From: Acanthococcus lagerstroemiae | Lineage: Eukaryota; Arthropoda; Insecta; Hemiptera; Eriococcidae | DNA length: 64,000 bases | Direction of reading: 5' to 3' | Assembly (NCBI GenBank): GCA_031841125.1 | Contig: CM063107.1 | Coordinates: 63,871,814 to 63,935,813 of the forward strand | In this document: in pieces, positions 45,560 to 57,345 of the stretch | How positions within the stretch are numbered: the first letter of the stretch is position 1 | How the letters are laid out: each line of letters begins with the position of its first letter | The notes under the pieces: model-generated | Told to the model about the DNA's origin: nothing | The model's input: the letters and a program-made list of their open reading frames with translations, nothing else | Database searches by the model: none | Made by a program: the position numbers and the translations under genes

Positions 45560-47250
45560 TAATTGCTCAATTTTCCAGGGGTAGGCTACCCTCAGGAGGA
45601 GTTTCATGGTTGTGGAGGAAGGAGGAGGACCCGGTAGGGGTGGGGGCTGTGGACGGAGATGAAGTCCTTGGATGGGGCGGGAGTAAAAGGACCTGGTGGA
45701 GGAGAAAGTCCTTGGTGAGAGATGGGACCTCGGAGAGATATGGCCGTGGTGCGGGAAGGGGCTTGTGGCAGGGTGGGGTCTTGAGGGAGAAGGGCTCTCG
45801 GGGGGAGGGATGGTCATGGTTGTAAGAGCTCCTGGGTGGATGGTCAGGGATCGCCAAGAGGGTTGGAGGGCCATAGTGAGGACAGGGGCTCTGAAGGGAG
45901 ATGAAGCCCAGGGGGTAGTGGTGGGTGAGAGGTCCTTATGGCGGAGGAAATCCTTGGTAGGAGAGGGTGGCCATTGAGGAAGGCGGAGGTAGTGGTGGGT
46001 AAGGATCTTAGAGGGGCAGTAAAACTTTGGTAGGTAAAGGCCCGTGGATGTAAGAAGTACTCATGGTAGAGGAGGGAGCACCTACAGGGGAGGAAAACCA
46101 CGGTGGTGGCAGGGGAACTGTAGAGAGAGGTAAAGGCCCCGAGTGGGGAGGGGGTAATAGTGAGGAAGGGGTCCTGGTGGAGGAGGAAGTTCTTGGTGAG
46201 AGAGGCGGCCGGGAAGGCGAATGAAGGCCATGGTGCGGAAGGTTCTGGTCCTGAGGAGAGGGTCTTGAGGAGAAGGGTTCTTGAGCGGGAGGGGTGGTCA
46301 TGGTGGTGGAAGCTCCTGGTTGGAGGACTAGGGGATCTTCGAGGTGGTTGAGCGAGGAGGCCGCAGGGTGATAGAGCCGCGGAAGGGAAGGCTGTGGAGA
46401 GGGACCAAGGCCGCCATTGGGAGGGAGTAGAGACTGCGAATCGTCTACCCGGTCTCACTAATTGCTTATTTCTCCATGAGTAGCCTACCCCTAGGAGGTG
46501 GTTCATGGTGGAGGGAGCTCCAGAATGGGAAGGAGATCCATGTGTGGCGTGACCTCAGGAGGGGTATAAAGGCCCTGGGTGGTGTGGGGGGATAATGGTG
46601 AGTAATAGGTCCTGGTGGAGGAGGAAGTCCTTGGTGAGAGAGGCGGTCGGGAAGGCGAATGAAGGCCATGGTGCGGAAGGTTTTGGTCCCGGGCAGGTGG
46701 TCTTGAAGGGAAGGGTTCTCGTGGGGGAGGGGTGGTCATGGTGGTGGAAGCTGCTGGTTGGAGGACCAGGGGATTTTCGTGGTGGTTGAGCGAGAAGGCC
46801 GTAGAGTGATGGAGCCGCGGAAGGGAAAGGCTGTAGAGAGGGACTAAGGCCGCCATTGGGGAGGTCGTAGTGATGGATGAAGAGGTCTTGGTGGAGGTGT
46901 GGTACGTGAACAGAAATAAAGGCCATAGTGGTGTGGGGTGGTCGAAGGACGTGGTCCTAATGGAGGGCACTCAGGGTGGAAGGGGGTGATTGGGGGAGAT
47001 TAGGTGGAGGACTATGGCCATTGTGGGGGAGGAGTTTGTGGCTGAGGAGGGCTGCGACTGTTCAGGTGTGACCGTGGAGGCGGAGAGCAACTATCGTCAA
47101 TAAGGGGGTCATGGTGGAGGAGGAGGAGGCTCGTGATGAAGAAAGGATGAAAGGGGTTCATGGTGGAAGATTGAGGACCACTGATAGAGGGGGAGCAAAA
47201 GAACCACAAAGCCAACCTCAACTCAGGAACCAAAGTATCAGACCAAACAC
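45560..47250 (+). repeat. G-rich long-unit tandem repeat
   Basis: The unit containing GTCCTGGTGGAGGAGGAAGT, GAATGAAGGCCATGGTGCGG and GGGTGGTCATGGTGGTGGAA is present near 46170 and again near 46609 at high identity (offset about 438 bp), with a weaker copy near 45688. GGTAGCCTACCCCTAGGAGG-type words occur near 45580 and 46480. Long proline/serine-rich minus-strand frames (up to 220 codons, in more than one frame) are a by-product of the purine bias. Confidence 0.75.
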
Positions 47251-47306
47251 TGACGACTGTGGCGGTTGGACAAGGCGCGAAGTGGCCAGGGGGCGAAGCC
47301 CCCTAG

Positions 47307-47490
47307 TATATCAAAAACCAAACTCCTCCTCCCCGTCCCCTCCTGGAAAAAAAAAAACTCCAAGGAGCCTGATATCTAAATCCCAACCTTCGTCTAAGAC
47401 ATAAAAAGACATAATATAATGACATAATTACCCATACTGCGGGTTGCCGTCCTAAAAATCAGAAAAATTTGCAGGGGCAGATCAGCTATT
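47307..47490 (+). mobile_element. Helitron 5'-end copy adjoining the previous 3' end
   Basis: TATATCAAAAACCAAACTCC to GCAGGGGCAGATCAGCTA repeats 45050-45245 almost word for word and starts at the base after CTAG. This is a head-to-tail junction. Confidence 0.65.
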
Positions 47491-48122
47491 GCTTCTGTGG
47501 CTGGCAACACTATCACACAGCGTAAAAGCTGCTTGAGTCAAGAGCATGCCAACGTATTAGTTTTTTTGAATAAGACTTCATTTATATTCTTGATTTATAT
47601 GAATAAAAGTAGGTCCAGAATTAGGTAATGTTATTATCGAGTCGACATTTCGTTTATTCAATATAAAGTCCGTCATTCGTTAAGTTCCTTATTTTGGTTT
47701 TTGACTTTCATATTTCTTATTATACGAACTAGTTCCCACGTACTCGTCTACCTGTTTTTTTTTTGTTTTTTTTGTTTTGTATTTTTTTCTCCTCAGTTCA
47801 GAACGTATTCAATTTTACTTCTTTCTTGAAAACAATGCAAATTACGGATGCAATGTTCCATCTCGCCATCTCCCATCATCCAGAGCTAGTTTGTGAGAAG
47901 AACATGATCAGCATTTTAACTCTGATTTCTCATTTTCGTGTATATTTGGCTCCTGTTCACAATACCGGATTACCAGGCTGCAGGAGTGCAGGCTATACTG
48001 GTTTCAATTACTCTGTACAATGTAGCTTGAAAAATTTAACCTATTGAATTATCGTTCCAAAATCAATCAAACACAATTTAAATCGATAAGAAAAATTTTT
48101 GATTTTTGACAGCCCTACTAAA
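47491..48122. other. No gene recognised
   Basis: A plus-strand frame of 94 codons at 47763-48047 has no recognisable domain. T-rich stretch at 47750-47790. Confidence 0.4.
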
Positions 48123-48454
48123 TAGCGAGGTACGTACGAAAGAGTTTTTCCTGGGAGAGGGGGAGGGGGGCAAAATTGTGAACGTCCCAACTGACTCAAC
48201 TCAAAATTTCCAAGTATCAAAATCTGTTTGTATTGGCTTTTAAAAAAAACTTTTGACTTGGTGGATTTTCCCAACTTCTCAACTCAATTCGCAAATATCA
48301 AAGCAAAAAAAACACAAAAACTTTCAACTTTTGGATTTTATCAACTTTGCCCTCCGCCTGACTGAAATGGTAAATTATTATCCCAACTGCTGAGTGAAAA
48401 ATTCTTATAGGTGGATGGAAGGGGGGTAAGTTGCTCCCTATCTTTACGTCCCTG
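48123..48454. mobile_element. hAT MITE, family G, reverse orientation
   Basis: Left GAGGTACGTACGAAAGAG, right TCTTTACGTCCCTG. Family phrases in reverse (CAACTCAAAATTTCC, GGTAAATTATTATCCCAACT). Confidence 0.7.
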
Positions 48455-48837
48455 AATGTTACCAGTCAGTGAAGACTCATCTGCAATCTCGAAAAACTCA
48501 ATAGTCACTTTGAAAAATTCAATGTTGTACCTGGAGATCAACTTTTCCAGCACGAAAAAATTAAAAATCAATTTTGCGTCAAATCATGCAGAAGTTAACA
48601 TGAGAAATGGTCCACATTTTATGCATGTAATCCTGCACGTTATAAGTTCCTACCTGGTTGGACTAAATTAATTAAAAATCAATCTAATCTGAGTGGGGAT
48701 GAAAATCTTGCAAAAATAGAAGGATAATATGTGGATAATTCTCCGTGTTCATTTGTACGTGACTTGACATACAGTTGATTTTCAATTATTTTTTTGTGTT
48801 AAAATGAATTTGAGATACAAATTTAAAAAAATGTTTC

Positions 48838-49053
48838 CAAGGACCAAAATAAGAGGGGCACAGGGGCCTCCTCCCCCTCCCCCAAGTTGGAAAATTTTAT
48901 TAGACGGATCAAAAGTTAGAAAAATCTAACAAGTCAAAAGGTTTTTTTTAAAGCCAATACAAACAAATTATGATACTTGGGAATTTTAAGTTGAATCAGT
49001 TGGGAATTTAACAATTTTTACCCCTGCAGAAAAAACTCTTCGCTACGTCCCTG
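48838..49053. mobile_element. hAT MITE, family G, perfect 8-bp duplication
   Basis: AATGTTTC at 48830-48837 and 49054-49061. Right end CGCTACGTCCCTG; left end CAAGGACCAAAATAAG. The body is closest to the 17969-18206 copy (TAGA-GGATCAAAAGT). Confidence 0.85.
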
Positions 49054-49119
49054 AATGTTTCATATCGATCAGAAATTATTATAAATCTATCAGATCAGGA
49101 AGAGACTTGATACCCATAA

Positions 49120-50277
49120 CATTCGCTCAGTGAAAGTCACATCATATGTACATACCAGATTCAATATGATCGGACTTAGCGTTGATTAGGCACCGGCCGG
49201 CCCGGTGGCTTGGGTGTCCTGTCAACAAATTAAAAAAAATTTTCGGCAATGTTGTGGACTGCGACAAAACGGGCCCACAAAGCCACAATAGATCGAAAAG
49301 CCCAGGATGCATTTGCATCTCCGCACCCGCAGTCAAGCCGTGCGTGCTTAAAATTTTTTCTTCGATAGTAAATACGATTCTTCATCGTTCGATACTCCGG
49401 CATCGTTTCTGAAGATAAATTTGCCAATGTTTTTCGGAATAAACTTTCAAATGAGCAACGCGGTGTTTAAATCACCTTCTAGCGATTCATTTTGTTGCTC
49501 AATTTTATTTTACAAATCGTCATCAACATAAGCCAATTATTTTGATCAAGTTACGGCGTAACTCGGTGGTGCCTCCTACAAAAAAAAAAGAGAGAAAAAA
49601 AATGTTATTTCACGGCGATAATATTGCACTGCGTGGTTATAACAGTAAATTATACGTTCTGGTTTGCCTATATAGCTATTCGACTCGAGGTCAGCGTTTC
49701 AAATTACTTTTTCGGACTGTATGTTTGGCTCAAAGCAGCGTACAACACACCGGCTGCATCCTGCGATTTTCGCCGATTTATCAGCCATCAAATCTCGATT
49801 TTTCGCATTTTTGAACCGACTTACTTCGGGCCCGAAACCGCAAAGTATAGGGTTGCTATGCTCACTCGAACGGCTTCGTACTGAACTTGACCGTATAAAT
49901 TCCTCTGTTTGTGTATTCCAAGTGGTTCTACTTGATGTAGGCTGTATCGTGAACGTCCCTCTCATGGTTTTTACAATCCGGAGAAATGGGAAAATGTAAC
50001 CGCGCCGCGTATCTTGTTCTGTATCACGAAAAAGCACACATCGAGGTACATCCCGATAATGAAATTCCGGAAGCGTATTTTAACGCAAACTTTTCATGGG
50101 TACTCGGAATTTAATTACGCTGAGGTTAGCACCGACGTACGGATGTGATACCGATTTAGAATTTTTCAAGAGCCTGAAATTCCTATGTAGAGCCGTCGAA
50201 GATCGAACGGAATGTTCCAGAGCTACTCGACAAAATCGCAGTTGCATTTCGGGATAATGAATAAAATTTAAGTAAAG
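49120..50277. other. Repeat-poor stretch, no gene recognised
   Basis: GC-richer, with many CG words and no match to the repeats of the window. Overlapping frames of 65-112 codons on both strands lack domains and splice contexts. Candidate intronic regulatory DNA of pb. Confidence 0.4.
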
Positions 50278-50776
50278 CAGGTGAGCCCAATAAGGCCCGG
50301 ATGCTCAATGAGGCCCAATTTACCGATCTTAGCTTCTATAGGCCGAAAGCGCTATGGACAACAGAAACAAAAAAGTGAATTGGCACACCCTAAAAACAGA
50401 ATATGTATTACCAAGTTCACTCACACTCTAACGTGGACACCAATTTTCATCATTTCAGTTGTAACATACTCATAAATTTAGCTATTTGAATCAAGCTTAC
50501 CTTTTTATTTACCGAAATTAGATTTTAGGTCGGGCCTTCTTGAATGTGCCGGGTCTTACTAAGTTTTGAAAACGGGGTATTTTCGGCAGAAGATCTGAGG
50601 GGCGTGGGGCAGCGTAGAATAATTTCAAGATAGCCAATTTCAGTCGCTGACTACCGCAAGAAAGAAACAAAATTAAAACTTATATGAAAGTCTGGAGAGC
50701 CAGAACCTTGATTTAGGGCATTATTGGGCTCACCTACTTATTCACTGGTATGTATTACGTCTTATTGGGCTTGATT
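50278..50776. mobile_element. Word array 4: GGGCCTTATTGGGCTC, with inverted termini
   Basis: Ends CAGGTGAGCCCAATAAGGCC (50278) and its inverse GGGCATTATTGGGCTCACCT (to about 50736) each contain the word. Further copies: 50303-50316 (-), 50532-50548 (+), 50551-50563 (+, weak) and 50758-50772 (+, just outside). Here the word array and terminal inverted repeats are the same sequence, which argues for a DNA element. No clear target duplication; no frame. Confidence 0.65.
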
Positions 50777-51370
50777 ATAAGTAGGTGTTTATTACTTCTT
50801 ATATATTATGTCTTATCATGTCTTCATACCTAATTATACCTTTATTATGTCTCATACTGAAACTTTATTATTTCATTAATACATCTTATTACGCTTTACT
50901 ATGTCTCAGTATGCCTTTACTTTAATCAGTTGAGGGCTAAAGGCATCATACGGCAAATCTAACCTCCCCATATTACATTCTGACGTACACGCATAAACTC
51001 GCTGTGTCTTTCTCTCTTTTCTGCCACCTCACAACTGAAAAAAACAAAAACAAATCCGTGACATGAAAAGATGAGACATAAAGACAAGAAATGGACACAG
51101 TACCATGAGCACAATAGCTCATGTGTAGTACGGGCTCATGTGGAATTCAAGGGGCTAAATAATGCTATAATTTACTTCACTCGTATCATTTTTCAGTTTT
51201 TTAAGAGGTCATTCAAAAGCCGGGAGCCCCCCCCCCCCTATGTGCGTCTATATACACACGACACAATAAACATAGAGACCCGAGACATCAGACATAAGAT
51301 ATGAAGACATACGAACATAATCAGACATAAGAACATGAGATCATCATCGTTATCATCGGTATCCCCTCTG
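50777..51370. repeat. AT-rich DNA with GACATAA / TTATGTC words
   Basis: TCTTATTATGTC-type words (50790-50920) and AGACATAAGA-type words (51070-51330) are the reverse complement of each other and related to the repeat at 45.42 kb. Contains a C9 run at about 51229. Confidence 0.5.
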
Positions 51371-51662
51371 CAGGGCCTGATTTAAAATTTTGCCGCCTTT
51401 AAGCAATATCATTTCTGTCGCCCCTCATCCCTATTTTTTACCACTGGCAGGAGAGGAAGAGATGTTTACAAAGTTAAAAGTTATAACAAAAGAAGGTGTG
51501 AGAAAATGTTTTTCCCATAGAACTGGTATCTCCCTCTCCGCTAAGCGAAAAGTATTCCGTGATGATTTTTTTTTCCGCACCTCATCCGATGACGATTTTT
51601 TGTTGTAAAATCTTGCCGCCCTAGGGAGCTGCCCCGCGTACTTGCTGGGAAGTTCAGCCCTG
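51371..51662. mobile_element. hAT-type MITE, no clear duplication
   Basis: CAGGGCCTGATTT at the left and AAGTTCAGCCCTG at the right. The subterminal ATTTTGCCGCC and ATCTTGCCGCC are in direct rather than inverted orientation. Flanks do not match. Confidence 0.5.
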
Positions 51663-52620
51663 AACTCCAGATCATAAATTTCCACAACGGTATTGTTGTT
51701 TTTCATAATACTAGTCTAGTTTCAATAATGGATAGGTATAAGGCCATGGAAGAACGACATGTAGAACACAGAAAGAAAAATCAGATATGGATAAAGGCAA
51801 GAAGAATGAAATTAGACATAATAATTATTTGACTGAACACGCAGGTTATATTTCAGTACTTGCGCTTTTCAAGTCCTGTGCTTGCCAAATCTATCGCTTT
51901 CTATTTTCATCAAAGTAAAGATAAAATTATTTAAAAAAAGAGAGATAACAAAGAAGAAAGAAAATAGTAAAAAATATTAAAAAAATAAATATAAACAAAT
52001 TGAACTAACAACAACTTAATCAATAAAAATGATAATAAAAACGGCTAAAGAAGGGGGAAAAAAGCCAATTACGACCAAAAAGGGTAAAATGAAACTAGAA
52101 AAAGAAAGAAAAGCAGATAAAAATAACAGTAGACTGAGGAAAAAGAGTAGAAAGAACCAAACAAGAAGGGGAAATGAAAGAACGACACAAAAACAGTAAA
52201 TTAATGCACAATTGACAGAGGGAAAAAACAGAAGAGCAATAAAAATTACAGAAAAAGGAAAAACAAACTGAAGATTCTCATGAGATTCTGACTAAATCAT
52301 TATATATGGAACCTGATTAAGTCTTAGACGTGAGCAAGTTCGCAAGCACGAAAAAGTTCGAGTTCGCCAAAAAGAGCACTCGTTTAAATTCAGTTCAAAT
52401 TCGCAAAAGAAAAACACGCTTGTTCAAGTTCTGATTCATTTTCTTGTGGCTGTGTGGAACGACGCCACTGCCAAATAAACTTGAAGTGAACGACAAACAA
52501 ATTCAAGTTCAATGAAGAGAAGTTCAAACTCAGTTCAAGTTCATGTTTTCTATTTTCCGTCGTTCAGTTTAGGTTTCAGTTCATCAAAAAACAGAACGCC
52601 CGCGAACTTACAGATTTGCA
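51663..52620. repeat. A-rich tract and AGTTC-word array
   Basis: 51900-52300 is strongly purine (A)-rich. 52330-52620 reiterates AGTTCAAGTTC/AAGTTCGC words, related to TTCACGTTCACC near 54613. Confidence 0.55.
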
Positions 52621-52639
52621 AACTGACTTGCCCTCATCT

Positions 52640-54580
52640 GGTTATAAAATAATGGTAACCTCTAAATGACTTACCAAAGCCAAAATGAATCGATGACTTC
52701 AAAACAAGTTGATAAGTTTACATTGAGTTGATATTTCAAAATGAGTTGAATATGAGTTGGACCGACTTGATGAACTGAAAATGAGTTGTCAAGTTGAACA
52801 AAGTTGATGAAGCCTTATTCACACTAGCGTTTAATTCGCTGCGAATGAGCGTGCAGCAAGTGTGTGAACGGCAAAAAAGCTTTTAGCGCAGCATGGAGCG
52901 AATAAAGTTGAACAGTTTTAACTTTATTTGCTACTTGCTGCACGTTCATTCGCAGAGAATTAAACGCTAGTGTGAATGAGGCTTTAATTAAAATTAATTG
53001 ATAAGTTGACAATGAGTTCAGATTTGGAAATGAGTTGAATAACAAGCTACCTCACGGATTGCGAGGTAGTAACAGGGTGTTTGCCATTGGGACTGTGCAA
53101 ATTGTAGAAGCGTTAGTTAGAATAGCTGTATTTTTTGATAAGTGATAACGTATTCTTTTCCCGGGGAACATAAAAGCTGATAACGCTACCCGCACATCAT
53201 GGAAGTTCAAGGCTTCAAACTGTGAAGCTGCAGACTGCAATCACGCAGCAGACTTTAATCAAATGTAGAATACATTTTCCATTTTCCATTTAATTCATTC
53301 CAAGCGGCAAGCAGAAATCAAACACTCTACCTTTACAAGACAAATAAATTCAAAGGACATAAATCCAACAAATTTCAGATAGGTACACAAGTTTCAATGA
53401 ATATGAACTGATAACTGCTGATAACAATTCAAAGAAGCACAACGAAGGACAGGACACAGGAATTTTGTTTTGATTCAAATAAATGAGGAATTTTACTTTG
53501 ATTCAAATAAAGTTGTGTTCTCGCTTCAGAAAACGCACATTAATGTGTTCTTGCTTCTCATCAATACAATGTTCTTAAGATGCAAAGACAATTGCTCCAC
53601 GCTCCACTTCTGGTCACACAACGCGTGAAATATTCGTGAACTGTTCAAATGCGAGAAAGATAATCTTTCACTTCAAAAACAAAACTTGATCTGCCAATTA
53701 TTTATTCACGTTTTTTGTTAATTCTGCTACACGATTATAATAGAAGTTCAAATTTGTGGTTGAAGGCATGTTGACAGTTTTGGATGATCCCTCCATTCCT
53801 CGTCCCTGATAATGAAAAGACAAAGGTAAATAGTCAAACAAGAAACAAAATATTTGTGAAAGTCCTGAAATACAATACCAAAATTATCACTTACTTAATA
53901 CTGCTAACATATTTATAAGACGTAACCACATCGCATTATTCCTCGGAAAATTTCCTGATAAGAGTACCACAGAATGTTGCATGTACTTGGTTTGATTCAA
54001 ATACATTATACGTATGCTAATTCAACTGAGAACCCATTTCATACAAACAAACAATACACTTACCTCTTCTAAATCCAGTTAATGTCTTCACTTTCTTCTT
54101 TGAGGAAATAGTTCCTTTTGTAGAAAAGTACGAATCACACACTACTGTCATGAGTAAAATACGAAATCACGAAATAAAACGTAAACATAAGTATTTGTAA
54201 ATTGCGTAAGCGTAATGGAGACATGGAGAGGATACATTCACAATAGTAAACCAACTTATCAATAGATGGCAGGTTGACGGAGAAGGCAACTGAGCTAAAA
54301 CTGAACTATGAGCTATAAACAATTCAGTCGTATTTAATGAGAAATGATGATGAAAATTTGATTGCAATAGGGTGTTTGCTTGCAGCGCTCCGCGCGGCAA
54401 AAACCCTAATAATAAAACCGAGTTGATAAATTAGAAATGAGTTAATGACTTGATATTGAATTGAGAGTTGAGAATGGGCTGAGAGTTGAAAATAATTTGA
54501 AGAGTTTACAATGAGTTAAATTTTGAAAATAAGTTGAAGATTTGAATCTAGTTGATGAATTAATACTGAGTTGAGACCAG
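52640..54580. repeat. GAGTTGA-word array, split into two parts
   Basis: AATGAGTTGA-type words fill 52640-53045 and 54415-54580. Between them lie a hairpin MITE (52810-52984), a single GGGACTGTGCAAATTG module (53090) and about 1.3 kb in which I see nothing. Confidence 0.55.
52810..52984. mobile_element. Hairpin MITE, 52-bp arms
   Basis: AAGCCTTATTCACACTAGCG...GCAGCAAGT (52810-52861) is inverted at 52933-52984. An inner stem (GCGAATAAAGTTGAAC / AACTTTATTTGC) makes the whole 175 bp foldable. Confidence 0.8.
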
Positions 54581-54778
54581 ACATGGGTAAGTTCACGAAC
54601 TAAAAATCGTTCACGTTCACCTAAACAACGTTTGTATCTCAGGCAACACTGCAGTGAAACAAGTTTTCAATGTAGTATTATTTATGAATTACTCCGGAAA
54701 TGCTAAAGAGTGGAAGCGGAGGGAACGGCGGATGTCGGCCTTTGTTTTTATCATCATGAATAAGAAGAAGATGCATAC

Positions 54779-54890
54779 ATGGTCGAGGCAGAGGGCCGAC
54801 GGACAAAGTTCGGCCGAAACCACCGAACAAAACAATGGTCGAGGCAGAGGGCCGACGGACAAAGTTCGGCCGAAACCACCGAACAAAACA
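54779..54890 (+). repeat. Perfect 56-bp tandem duplication
   Basis: The 56 bp beginning ATGGTCGAGGCAGAGGGCCG occur twice in a row without a mismatch. It lies in a 115-codon frame (54654-54998) whose other half has no similarity I recognise. Perfect identity implies a recent event. Confidence 0.85.
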
Positions 54891-55026
54891 ACTCTGTATC
54901 ATCCTAGAGCTGCTACAACTGCTGCGGACCCACCCGCAGGGCTCACTCCGCCATCACCACTTTCCTGCGTCGCCACACGTACCAAGATGAGGAGGTGAGG
55001 GGTGACGGAAGGAAGCGCGTCTGTCT

Positions 55027-55815
55027 GTGGTGCACCCGAATTCCAGGTTAATGTTGGGCGAGCATTGCCTCGATCAGCACTGCTGCCAATCTCCAGATAA
55101 ATCTTGATATCTCAAGATTTTGAGGTTTTTCTCAAGATCTCAAGGTTTTGAGATAAAATCTCAAGAGTTTTCAAGAATTTACATAAAACTGAGTGAATGT
55201 GCATTATTTCTTCAAGTTTTCCACTTCCAAAACTTGGAAACGGAAAATGTATCGCCTTGTGGGAGTAATAAGCACTCGAATTTTACACAGCAATAGAAAT
55301 GCAGAATACATCTGTAACCTGTCACAAGAAAAAGGCCCTCAGTGGCATCGAAATATTCTAAGAAAGGGCGTAAGTAATGAAATTCTCTTCTCTCTCATTC
55401 ACAGTATATTCAAGAACAAAAGTGGAAAGAAAAAGGAAAATCTTAAGGATTGTTGATAGAAGTGAGGGTGGAGGGTGTAAAACAACAAACGTAATGACTG
55501 ATGAGTCAGTAAACATTTTATTGTTGAGCAACATAAAAAGGCGAAAACTTTTTTGTCTCAAGATTTTTTACAAAGAATCCTGGGAATTTTCAACAGGCTC
55601 GGTTGGCAGCACTGTCGGTCAGTAGGATGTCCCATAGTGGTCTTGGCGGGACAGCGCGAATCCAAAGTGGAAAGGCGAAATGGAGGCTCGGGCCAGTCTC
55701 AATACATCCCTCTGGCCACAGATACGATACTCGAAAGGGTGGTTTCTGGGGCCAGGGGTGTGGTGTCTAACTCTAGGGAGCCACCTCGGCATGCGTGCAT
55801 CGTCATACGCTCTGC
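55027..55815 (+). repeat. Dispersed repeat, copy 2, interrupted by an hAT MITE
   Basis: CACCCGAATTCCAGGTTAATG to CTCGATCAG, then after the insertion TCGGTCAGTAGGATGTCCCA and onward, matching 2246-2475. The uninterrupted copy gives the empty site. Confidence 0.7.
55078..55614. mobile_element. hAT MITE, 537 bp, inserted in the dispersed repeat
   Basis: CACTGCTGCCAA and TTGGCAGCACTG are inverted ends (11 of 12). TCGATCAG (55070-55077) and TCGGTCAG (55615-55622) are the 8-bp duplication, confirmed by the empty site in copy 1 (CTCAGTCAGTAGG). The interior has TCTCAAGAT words near the left end (55108-55165) and once on the right. Confidence 0.88.
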
Positions 55816-57345
55816 CAAACATCATAATTATGAAGTACATTCAGGCTTGCCATGTATCAAAAATTTCAAAAAGTTATTGCAACTGCATCTTGCGCGACGA
55901 TGTTTTTTTGATTTCCTACGGTTCCAATTTTTTGGACTAAGGGCAGTTTGGAATGTGGCTCCACGATTTCTTTTTCCCCACTGGCACCACCTAATGGAAG
56001 CCGCGGAAAGTGTTGCCAAAGCGCGTGACCAAAGATTTGAGCCATTTTGTGACCCAATTTCTGATACCAAAGTTCTGGGTCCGCGTCTCACGAATTTCAA
56101 GAAAATTAATATCTAATTACAGGTATTAATATCGACACCTGTTGCTGACGGTTCGACTAGCTGCCGAAGACAAATCCACGACCCCGGAGCGGTAAAAATA
56201 TGCCCCACGTCGGTAAATAGATTATTTTTATTACGACTCGTTACGCGTTAACGTCGACACGTAAACGCTTATTAATTAAATCCGAGGCATCAAAGTGTTC
56301 GACTCCTCGGATTTTACGCCATTGCGAAAGTTTCGCCGATCTGTGCACAGGGTGTCGGAGGAGGAATTTAGCAACGGAAAAGTGGGACGGGAACGAGTGC
56401 CGAGTTATGAACCGTAAAGGCAGAATAAAGTTGTCAAAGTTTCACGGTTCAAAATATTTCTGATCGGGGGCGCCCGTCAATATTAGAAAATTTTCCAAGT
56501 TGAAGGTGTCTGGAGAAGACAGTATTCTGACGTGATGACTTTCCGTCGTCTGAGGTGTACGCAAATTATTTTCGCTTTTATAGACGAGCGAGAAAGAGTG
56601 AGCGAGAAGGAGCGAGAGATGCAGTCGGTATAACGAATCAATAGAATACGACCCTCGTGAGAGTAATCGTCCCTCGTTGATATTTTCGGGCATCCCTTCG
56701 CCTTTTTCCTTTTCGACGATATTAATGATCTTTTTCTTGTTAAATACTGGCAAACTGTTTCGAACGATTTTAATCCTTTTCTCAAACCGATGAAAGGCAG
56801 GCGACTTTTCTCTAATTAGAAATAACCCATTGATTTTCGTGCCGGACGTCGCTATTGTTGGATTAGAACATTAATTTTGCCGCAGCGCCAACAAGGTCAG
56901 AGTGTGAGCGAGGTTTTGCGGTTTGAGAATGCACGTCGCCGAATGAGGGAATGTTTTGATGAGGTAGTCGCCGCCGAGCAAAATTCGCTCTCGCTCTTCA
57001 TTAAGAGCATAATGGTTACATCCAGAGGGTGGCGAAAGCTGCGGCCGCCCGTCTGTCACTCTCGATGGATACTTGGCAAGGTGCTGAGAACAGATCGGTT
57101 CGCACATTTTCAACTTATATCGCAGAATCATCTGCGCGGCATTTCTTTGGAAAATACTAATCGAAGGCTAGGAGAGAGCATCTCGGTTCGGTGTACAAAG
57201 ATTTTGGCTGGCAAGCTGAAAAAGGAAGTTCGAATACTTCGAATGTAACGAGCTGTTGGCCAGCCTCTTCTAAGTCTCCTAAATGGAGTTCAGCACGTCC
57301 ACGGGAAAACTAGAAGCCGGTGTTATGCAATTCATGTTAAATGTA
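55816..57345. other. Repeat-poor stretch, no gene; candidate enhancer 56.1-57.3 kb
   Basis: 56110-57290 is CG-containing and non-repetitive, with TTAATTAAAT, TTTATTACG and several TTATTA words of the kind bound by homeodomains. Frames up to about 120 codons overlap on both strands without a domain. The regulatory reading is inference. Confidence 0.4.

Larger units (their letters stand above)
45047..47306 (+). mobile_element. Helitron-like element, tandemly repeated 5' end
   Basis: The 3' end is GGGGGCGAAGCCCCC-TAGT (hairpin, then CTAG at 47303-47306, then T). Candidate 5' ends TCTATATATTAAAAACCAAA (45047) and TCTCTATATACATTAAAAAC (45262) are near copies of each other, followed by C-rich sequence. 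A third such start follows immediately after the 3' end at 47307. No Rep/helicase frame. Internal G-rich repeats fill most of it. Confidence 0.65.

Noticed and set aside
45844..46970. Long minus-strand frames (up to 220 codons) rich in Pro, Ser and His
   Set aside because: They lie in a G-rich tandem repeat with several overlapping long frames; lack of stops follows from composition. No domain.
55553..56116. 187-codon frame
   Set aside because: It crosses the right end of an hAT MITE and the dispersed repeat; parts of it cannot belong to one gene.
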